From Streptomyces griseus (GTDB taxonomy: Bacteria; Actinomycetota; Actinomycetes; Streptomycetales; Streptomycetaceae): DNA of 64,000 nucleotides. Positions 58,159-64,000 of this stretch are shown here, piece after piece. The DNA lies in contig NZ_UAVD01000025.1 of assembly GCF_900460065.1 (NCBI RefSeq), positions 1-64,000 on the forward strand. The letters are read 5' to 3'. Both the position numbers and the translations under genes were made by a program. The notes under the pieces are model-generated. The model searched no databases, was not told the origin of the DNA, and saw nothing but the letters and a program-made list of their open reading frames with translations. The stretch's first letter is position 1; every line of letters begins with the position of its first letter.

Positions 58159-59643
58159 TTACGGGCGCAGCGTGGCCTCGTCGCGCTCGACCTCGCCGTT
58201 GCGCAGGTCCAGCCTCTTGTCGAACTTCGCCAGCGGCTTCGCCTTGGCCGGGTCCGCCTCGACGGCCGCCGGGGCGACGCCCGCCCAGCGCAGGATGTCG
58301 GCGGTGGCCTTCGCCCGCTGGGCCTCCGGGAGACCGGAGACCCTCGAACCGTGGTTGCCGCCGGGGACGGTGTGGACGGCGCTGTCCTTCGCGCCGCGCC
58401 CGAGGCGGAAGGGCTCCGCGCTCCACGGGTCGTTCTCGCCGTTGACGTACATCATCTGCCGGGCGTTGTGCCTGACCCAGCTGTCGATGTCGCGCATGGC
58501 GCCCCGGTCGAACTTCATCGGGATGGAGCGGGGCACGAAGTTGCGCGGGGGCTGGTAGCCGTAGCGGCTCAGGTTGCCGAGCCAGGGCTGCTTGATGTCC
58601 GGCGATCCGAGCTGGGTGCCCGCCTGGTAGTAGTACGGGGTGTACGTCTGGAGACCCTGGTCGGCATAGCCGGAGAAGCCGACGATGCCGTCGACGGAGT
58701 TCCAGATGTCCTCGTCCGTCGCCTTCTTCGCGTCGGCGGGGATCTCCACGCAGTCGGCGAGCAGGCTGTACTGCCAGAAGGCGAACACGTAGTCCAGGAC
58801 CGTGGCCTCGTAGGCGCGGTCGAGGGAGCCGACGGTGTTGAAGGTCCAGCCGTTGGCGGCGGCCTGCTCCTGGTACTTCTTCTGGAGCGGGGCCCGGCGG
58901 ATCAGCGCCTCGCGCTGCACACCGGCCAGCTTGTCGCGGCACTCCTTCGTCCCGACGTCGCGGAAGAACCGGTCGTACGCCGAGTCCTCCTTGTCGTTGA
59001 CGTCGTTGGGCGCGACGTAGGCGACGACCCCGTCCATGTCCTTCGGGTAGAAGCGCTCGAAGTACGTGGCGGTCATGCCGCCCTTGGACCCCCCGGTGGC
59101 CAGCCACTTCTTGTCGTAGATCTTCTTCAGCGCCGTGAACACCCGGTGCTGGTCGCTGGCGGCCTGCCAGATGTCCAGCTTGGACCAGTCGGCGGGGGCC
59201 GGCCGGGACGGGGTGAAGTAGCGGTACTCCAGGGAGACCTGGTTGCCGTCGATGATCTGCGTGGGCTCACTGCGGCTGGGGTTGGTCGAGACGTTGTAGC
59301 CGCTGGTGAAGAAGACCGTCGGACGGCTCACGTCCTTGTGCAGCAGGGTCAGGCGCTGCTGGAACGTGCCCTTGGACGGGCGCCGGTGGTCGACCGGCTG
59401 GGTGTAGTTGAGGACGAAGTAGCGGTAGCCCGCGTACGGCTTCTCCTCGATCAGACTCATGCCCGGGATGGCCAGGATGCGGTCCTTGATGTCCTCGTTG
59501 CTCGCTTCGCTGCCCGCGACGGCTCCGCTGCTCCGCTTCGCGGCCGGTTCCGCGGCGGTGGCCGCACCGGCCGAGGCCCCCGTGGCTCCGACCGTGCCTA
59601 TGAGCACGGCGAGCGAGAGAACCCCTGTGAGTGACTTGCGCAT
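58159..59643 (-). CDS. Secreted S37 prolyl tripeptidyl aminopeptidase
   Basis: A 494-residue secreted serine peptidase of the Streptomyces PS-10/S37 type, removing tripeptides from N-termini. A Sec signal (KSLTGVLSLAVLIGTVGATGASAGA) covers residues 3-27. The nucleophile motif is LATGGSKGGMTATYF. VAYVAPNDVNDKEDSAYDRFF, GFSGYADQ and MYVNGENDPWSAEPF (likely catalytic Asp) and VPGGNHGSRV (likely catalytic His) are the other conserved blocks. Some annotation calls this family S28. ATG 59643 has GGGGAG upstream. It is convergent with the lipoprotein gene. Confidence 0.9.
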   Translation of the reverse strand: MRKSLTGVLSLAVLIGTVGATGASAGAATAAEPAAKRSSGAVAGSEASNEDIKDRILAIPGMSLIEEKPYAGYRYFVLNYTQPVDHRRPSKGTFQQRLTLLHKDVSRPTVFFTSGYNVSTNPSRSEPTQIIDGNQVSLEYRYFTPSRPAPADWSKLDIWQAASDQHRVFTALKKIYDKKWLATGGSKGGMTATYFERFYPKDMDGVVAYVAPNDVNDKEDSAYDRFFRDVGTKECRDKLAGVQREALIRRAPLQKKYQEQAAANGWTFNTVGSLDRAYEATVLDYVFAFWQYSLLADCVEIPADAKKATDEDIWNSVDGIVGFSGYADQGLQTYTPYYYQAGTQLGSPDIKQPWLGNLSRYGYQPPRNFVPRSIPMKFDRGAMRDIDSWVRHNARQMMYVNGENDPWSAEPFRLGRGAKDSAVHTVPGGNHGSRVSGLPEAQRAKATADILRWAGVAPAAVEADPAKAKPLAKFDKRLDLRNGEVERDEATLRP

Positions 59644-59775
59644 GCACGCTCCCCTTGATTCACAACAGTCGCCGTGAACTTATCGGGGCAACACACGCCA
59701 CGCCAGACCTGGTTGCCCGTGTCAGTGGGGAAGATCCGCCCCGGGGGCGAAGTTCGGCCGGCCGGGCGGCGGTGG

Positions 59776-60267
59776 TCAGCAGAGAATCCATCCGGTGGAG
59801 GCGGACTTCTTGCCGATCGCGCCGGTGGCCCGGACGCAGCGGTTCAGCGCGCTGACCGTGACGGGCCCGGCCATCTTCGTGTACGAGCCCTTGTCGGTGA
59901 CCGCGCGACCGCCGCGCGCCTGGAGCGTGACGCTCATCGTCCGCCGCTTGCCGGGCTTCTTGGCGACGGTCACCGCGCACGCCTGCGCGCGGCTCTTGTA
60001 GACGCGCAGCTCTCCCGTGGAGAACTCGACGGTCTTCGCGGGGCGGCCGGAGCAGCCGGAGGCGGCCTGCGCGGTGGCGGGGGCGGCGAGGAGGGGGACG
60101 GACCCGGCGAGGAGGGGAAGGACGAGCAGGCGGACGAGCAGGCGCCGCGCCCTGGGCCGGGTCGGGCCGCCGGACGCCCCGGGCCCGGCGGACGTCCCCC
60201 GACCGCCGGGCGCCCCCGGTCCGGCCGGTAGCGCCGGTCCCGTCGACTCCGCAGTTCTGTCGAACAC
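59776..60267 (-). CDS. Small secreted basic protein
   Basis: A 163-residue exported protein of unknown function. After a Pro/Gly-rich N-terminus, ARRLLVRLLVLPLLAGSVPLL is a signal helix ending near AQAAS. The mature part is about 90 residues, basic, with four cysteines (SGCSGRP, AQACAVTV, LNRCVRAT, WILC at the very end) that could make two disulfides. GTG 60267 (VFDRTAES) is the chosen start; an in-frame GTG four codons earlier is possible. Confidence 0.68.
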   Translation of the reverse strand: MFDRTAESTGPALPAGPGAPGGRGTSAGPGASGGPTRPRARRLLVRLLVLPLLAGSVPLLAAPATAQAASGCSGRPAKTVEFSTGELRVYKSRAQACAVTVAKKPGKRRTMSVTLQARGGRAVTDKGSYTKMAGPVTVSALNRCVRATGAIGKKSASTGWILC

Positions 60268-60443
60268 CTTCGCCCCCACCTGACGTCTGTGCGCACCCGT
60301 GCGTCCCTGGCTACGACGCAGCGGGCCCGCGGGAGGTTGCGTCACCGGGGCCACCCGGACCACGCGGCCCCGGCGTCACCCGGACCACGGGGCCCGGTGG
60401 ACCAGCCGCGCGGGCCCGGTGGACCACGCGGCCCGGGGGCCGC

Positions 60444-63400
60444 TCAGACGCCCGCCGGCTCGTCCTCCCCTATGCCCTCGCCGATGAAGGTGCGCCACAG
60501 CCGGGCGTACCGCCCGCCGAGGGCGAGCAGCTCGTCGTGGGTGCCGTCCTCGACGACGCGCCCGTGGTCCATGACCACGACCCGGTCGGCGCGGGCGGCG
60601 GTGGTCAGCCGGTGGGCCACCACCAGCGTGGTGCGGCGGCCCGCGAGGCGGTCGGTGGCCTGGTTGACCAGGGCCTCCGTGGCGAGGTCCAGGGCGGCGG
60701 TGGCCTCGTCCAGGAGCAGGACGTCCGGGTCGACGAGTTCGGCGCGGGCCAGCGCGATGAGCTGGCGCTGCCCGGCGGAGAGGTTGCGCCCTCGCTCGGC
60801 GACCTCGTGGAGATAGCCGTCCTCCAGCGTGGCGATCATCTCGTGCGCGCCGACCGCCCGGGCGGCGGCCTCCACCCGGGCGTCGGTGGCGTCGGGCAGC
60901 CCGTAGGCGATGGCGTCACGGACCGTGCCGGCGAAGAGGTACGCCTCCTGCGGGACGACGCCGAGGCGGTGCCGGTAGGCCGTCAGGTCGAGGGTGCGCA
61001 GATCGGCCCCGTCGGCGGTGACCCGGCCGCTCGTGGGGTCGTAGTAGCGGGCGACCAGTTTGACGAGGGTCGACTTCCCGGCACCCGTCTCCCCGACGAA
61101 CGCCACCGTCTGGCCCGCCGGGATGCGCAGGTCGACGCCGGTCAGGGCCTCCTCGTCGGAGCCGTACGCGAAGGAGACGTCCTCGAAGGCGATCTCGCCG
61201 CGCAGCGAGAGCACGTCGAGCGGTTCGTCCGGGTCCTCGGTCGAGGTGGGTTCGCGCAGCAGCTCCTGGATGCGGCCGAGGGAGACGGTCGCCTGCTGGT
61301 AGCCGTCGAAGACCTGGGAGAGCTGCTGGACGGGGGCGAAGAACAGCTCGATGTAGAGGAGGTAGGCGACCAGGGCCCCGACGGTCAGCGTGCCGTTGTC
61401 GACCCGTCCCGCGCCGACGATGATCACGGCGGCGGCGGCGACCGAGGCCAGCAGCTGGACGAACGGGAAGTAGACGGAGATCAGCCACTGGCCGCGTACC
61501 CGGGCCTGGCGGTAGTGGTCGCTGCGCTCGGCGAAGCGGGCGGCCCCGTCGTGCTCGCGGCCGAAGGCCTGGACGATGCGGAGACCGGAGACGGACTCCT
61601 GGAGGTCGGCGTTGACGGCGCTGATGCGGGTCCGGGCCAGCTCGTACGCCTTCACACTGCTGCGCCGGAAGAAGACGGTCCCGATGATCAGTACGGGCAG
61701 GGTGGCGAAGACGACCAGGGCGAGCTGGACGTCCAGGACGAGCAGCGCGACCATGATGCCGAAGAAGGTGACCACGGAGACGAACGCGGTGACGAGCCCG
61801 GTCTGGAGGAACGTGGCGAGCGCGTCGACGTCCGTCGTCATCCGGGTCATGATCCGGCCGGTCAGCTCCCGCTCGTAGTAGTCGAGGCCGAGCCGCTGGA
61901 GCTGGGCGAAGATCTTCAGGCGGAGCGAGTAGAGGATCCGCTCGCCGGTCCGGCCGGTCATCCGGATCTCGCCGGTCTGCGCCGCCCACTGGACGAGGAC
62001 GACGACCAGCGCGATGGCGGACGCCGCCCACACCGCGCCGGTGGAGAGCCGGGAGACGCCCTCGTCGATGCCGTGCCGGATGAGGACCGGCAGCAGCAGG
62101 CCCATGCCGGCGTCGACGGCGACGAGCCCGAGGCTGATCAGCAGGACCGCGCCGAAGCCGCGCAGCAGCCGGCGCAGCCCGTAGGAGTCCTCCGGTCGCA
62201 CGGCGGCGGTCTCGTCGACCTCGGGGGTGTCGGTGGCGGGCGGCAGGGCCTCGACCTGGGCGAGCAGCTCGGGCGTCGCGGGCATGCCCGCGACGGTGGT
62301 GTCCCGCTCCTCCTCCTCGCGGATCCAGAGTGCGGGGGTGATGCCGCGCTCCGCGTCGAACTCGGCGTCCAGCTCCTCCTGGAGCGCGCGGTCGTCCTCG
62401 GGGTCCGTCGCGGTGCGCAGCGGGCGGTGGCCGGGCGAGGCGCCGCCCAGCTCGTCGGGGTCGGTGAGGAGGCGGCGGTAGAGGGCGGAGGTGCGCTCCA
62501 GCTCCTCGTGGGTGCCGATCGCGGCGAGTTTCCCGCCGTCCAGGACGGCGATGCGGTCGGCGAGCTGGAGGGTGGAGCGGCGGTGGGCGATGAGGAGTGT
62601 GGTGCGACCCGCCATCACCTGCTTGAGGGCCTCGTGGATCTCGTGCTCGACCCGGGCGTCGACGGCGGAGGTCGCGTCGTCGAGGAGGAGGAGCCGGGGG
62701 TCGGTGAGGATGGCGCGGGCGAGGGCGACGCGCTGGCGCTGGCCGCCGGAGAGGGTGAGCCCGTGCTCGCCGACGGTGGTGTCGTACCCCTCGGGCAGGT
62801 CGGCGATGAACCCGTCGGCCTGGGCGGCGCGGGCGGCCTGTTCGATCTGCTCCTGGGTGGCGCCGGGGAAGCCGTAGGCGATGTTGGCGCGGATGGTGTC
62901 GGAGAACAGGAAACTGTCTTCGGGGACGAGTCCGATGGCGGAGCGCAGGGACGCCTGGGTCAGCTCGCGGACGTCGTGGCCGCCGATGAGGACGGCCCCG
63001 TGGGAGACGTCGTAGAAGCGGGGCAGCAGGAGCGAGACGGTGGACTTGCCGCTGCCGGACGCGCCGACGACGGCGACGGTCTCGCCGGGCTCCACGGTGA
63101 GCGAGAACCCGTCGAGGACGGGCCGCTCCTCGTCGTACCCGAAGCGGACGTCGTCGAACTCGATGCCGGCCGGGGCGTCGGCGGGCAGTTCCTTCGTGCC
63201 GTCCCGCAGGGAGGGCTCGGTGTCGATGAGCTCCAGGACGCGTTCCACACCGGCCCGGGCCTGCTGGCCGACGGTGAGGACCATGGCGAGCATCCGGACG
63301 GGTCCGACGAGCTGGGCCAGGTAGGTGGAGAAGGCGACGAACGTGCCGAGGGTGATCTCGCCCCGGGTGGCCAGCCAGCCGCCGAGGGCGAGCATGGCGA

Positions 63401-64000
63401 CCTGGCCGAGCGCGGGCACCGCCTGGAGGGCCGGGGTGTAGCGGGAGTTCAGCCGGATGGTGCGCAGCCGTCCGGCGAACAGCCGGCGGCCGACCTCGCG
63501 GAGCTTGCCGGTCTCCTGGTCCTCCTGGCCGAAGCCCTTGACGACCCGGACCCCGGAGACGGCCCCGTCGACGACTCCGGCGACGGCGGCGGCCTGGCTC
63601 TGGGCGTACCAGGTGGCGGGGAAGAGGCGGGCACGGGAGCGGCGGGCGATGACCCAGAGGGCGGGGGCGACGGCGAGGGCGACGAGGGTCAGGGGCAGCG
63701 AGAGCCACGCCATGATCACCAGGGAGATGAGGAAGAGGAGGACGTTCCCGATGGTCATCGGGAGCATGAACAGCAGGCCCTGGATCAGCTGGAGGTCGCT
63801 GGTGGCGCGGCCGACGACCTGGCCGGTGGAGAGCTCGTCCTGCCGTTTCCCGTCGAGCCGGGTGATCGTCGTGTACATGTCCGTACGCAGGTCGTGCTGG
63901 ACGTCCAGGGCGAGCCGGCCGCCGTAGTACCTGCGGATGTAGGTGGCTATGTAGACGAGGACGGCCGCGCCGATGAGCAGCCCGGTCCAGACGGCGAGGG
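60444..64000 (-). CDS. Fused two-half ABC exporter, 5' end beyond window
   Basis: At least 1185 residues with the order TMD1-NBD1-TMD2-NBD2, a full ABC exporter in one chain; most of the first membrane domain is present and the start lies past base 64000. NBD1 has Walker A VVGASGSGKST, signature LSGGQRQRVAL and Walker B LLLLDDATSAVD, where Asp replaces the catalytic Glu. NBD2 has GETGAGKSTLV, signature LSAGQRQLIAL and a normal LLLDEATAALD. One ATP site (NBD1 Walker motifs with the NBD2 signature) therefore looks degenerate and the other canonical, as in heterodimeric exporters. A Glu/Asp-rich linker follows NBD1. The substrate is unknown. Confidence 0.93.
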   Translation of the reverse strand, partial: LAVWTGLLIGAAVLVYIATYIRRYYGGRLALDVQHDLRTDMYTTITRLDGKRQDELSTGQVVGRATSDLQLIQGLLFMLPMTIGNVLLFLISLVIMAWLSLPLTLVALAVAPALWVIARRSRARLFPATWYAQSQAAAVAGVVDGAVSGVRVVKGFGQEDQETGKLREVGRRLFAGRLRTIRLNSRYTPALQAVPALGQVAMLALGGWLATRGEITLGTFVAFSTYLAQLVGPVRMLAMVLTVGQQARAGVERVLELIDTEPSLRDGTKELPADAPAGIEFDDVRFGYDEERPVLDGFSLTVEPGETVAVVGASGSGKSTVSLLLPRFYDVSHGAVLIGGHDVRELTQASLRSAIGLVPEDSFLFSDTIRANIAYGFPGATQEQIEQAARAAQADGFIADLPEGYDTTVGEHGLTLSGGQRQRVALARAILTDPRLLLLDDATSAVDARVEHEIHEALKQVMAGRTTLLIAHRRSTLQLADRIAVLDGGKLAAIGTHEELERTSALYRRLLTDPDELGGASPGHRPLRTATDPEDDRALQEELDAEFDAERGITPALWIREEEERDTTVAGMPATPELLAQVEALPPATDTPEVDETAAVRPEDSYGLRRLLRGFGAVLLISLGLVAVDAGMGLLLPVLIRHGIDEGVSRLSTGAVWAASAIALVVVLVQWAAQTGEIRMTGRTGERILYSLRLKIFAQLQRLGLDYYERELTGRIMTRMTTDVDALATFLQTGLVTAFVSVVTFFGIMVALLVLDVQLALVVFATLPVLIIGTVFFRRSSVKAYELARTRISAVNADLQESVSGLRIVQAFGREHDGAARFAERSDHYRQARVRGQWLISVYFPFVQLLASVAAAAVIIVGAGRVDNGTLTVGALVAYLLYIELFFAPVQQLSQVFDGYQQATVSLGRIQELLREPTSTEDPDEPLDVLSLRGEIAFEDVSFAYGSDEEALTGVDLRIPAGQTVAFVGETGAGKSTLVKLVARYYDPTSGRVTADGADLRTLDLTAYRHRLGVVPQEAYLFAGTVRDAIAYGLPDATDARVEAAARAVGAHEMIATLEDGYLHEVAERGRNLSAGQRQLIALARAELVDPDVLLLDEATAALDLATEALVNQATDRLAGRRTTLVVAHRLTTAARADRVVVMDHGRVVEDGTHDELLALGGRYARLWRTFIGEGIGEDEPAGV

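Noticed and set aside
1-64000. tRNA, rRNA, insertion sequence or integrase signatures
   Set aside because: No cloverleaf, rRNA segment, transposase motif or terminal inverted repeat was seen on reading, so the RiPP region cannot be called a mobile island on this evidence.

Overview
The window is chromosomal DNA of a Streptomyces-type actinomycete. GC content is very high, most coding frames end codons in G or C, GTG starts are common, and the gene families are typical of the genus (LAL and SARP regulators, LanKC, CGNR regulators, Tat-exported hydrolases). No rRNA, tRNA, CRISPR array or insertion sequence was seen.

Left part (1-33.3 kb) is mainly metabolism, stress and housekeeping. 1-7.1 kb is a myo-inositol catabolic locus: iolC, a DhnA-type aldolase, iolB, iolD and mmsA run leftwards as a tightly overlapping operon, and an iolE-like gene diverges across a shared control region. 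Next come a small HTH protein, a methyltransferase, a divergent MMPL exporter/TetR pair, and a CsoR-type copper unit (copZ-copA). Citrate synthase and recD2 follow, then a divergent MarR/MFS pair with two operator boxes, a CGNR regulator divergent from an epoxide hydrolase, two exported cell-wall hydrolases and a VOC protein. At 27.8-32.2 kb a second sugar operon (Gfo/Idh dehydrogenase, DUF993 aldolase-like protein, TIM-barrel isomerase) diverges from its own LacI regulator. At 32.3-33.3 kb two overlapping genes, one a DUF6232 membrane protein, share an unusual short motif.

Centre (33.5-54.3 kb) is the accessory region of most interest, a composite RiPP locus. It has a class II lanthipeptide synthetase (LanM) with a cysteine-free candidate precursor, a LAL regulator and a SARP/AfsR regulator that each carry a TTA codon (the only two I found in the window), and a class III unit (precursor with an LDLQ leader motif, attenuator-like hairpin, MFS exporter, LanKC). 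Divergent from the class III unit is an overlapping set: a radical SAM enzyme, a haem-oxygenase-like iron enzyme and a 72-residue 'aroma-sacti' type protein. These are followed by a zinc-ribbon/class III cyclase/AAA/TPR protein, an intracellular subtilisin and a GAF protein. I read this right-hand arm as a largely uncharacterised RiPP or signalling system.

Right part (54.4-64 kb) holds a sugar isomerase, a GH3 N-acetylhexosaminidase with repeated operator-like sites, a lipoprotein, an S37 tripeptidyl aminopeptidase, a small secreted basic protein and a fused two-half ABC exporter that runs off the window. Functions are assigned from sequence motifs and memory of the families; no database search was possible.
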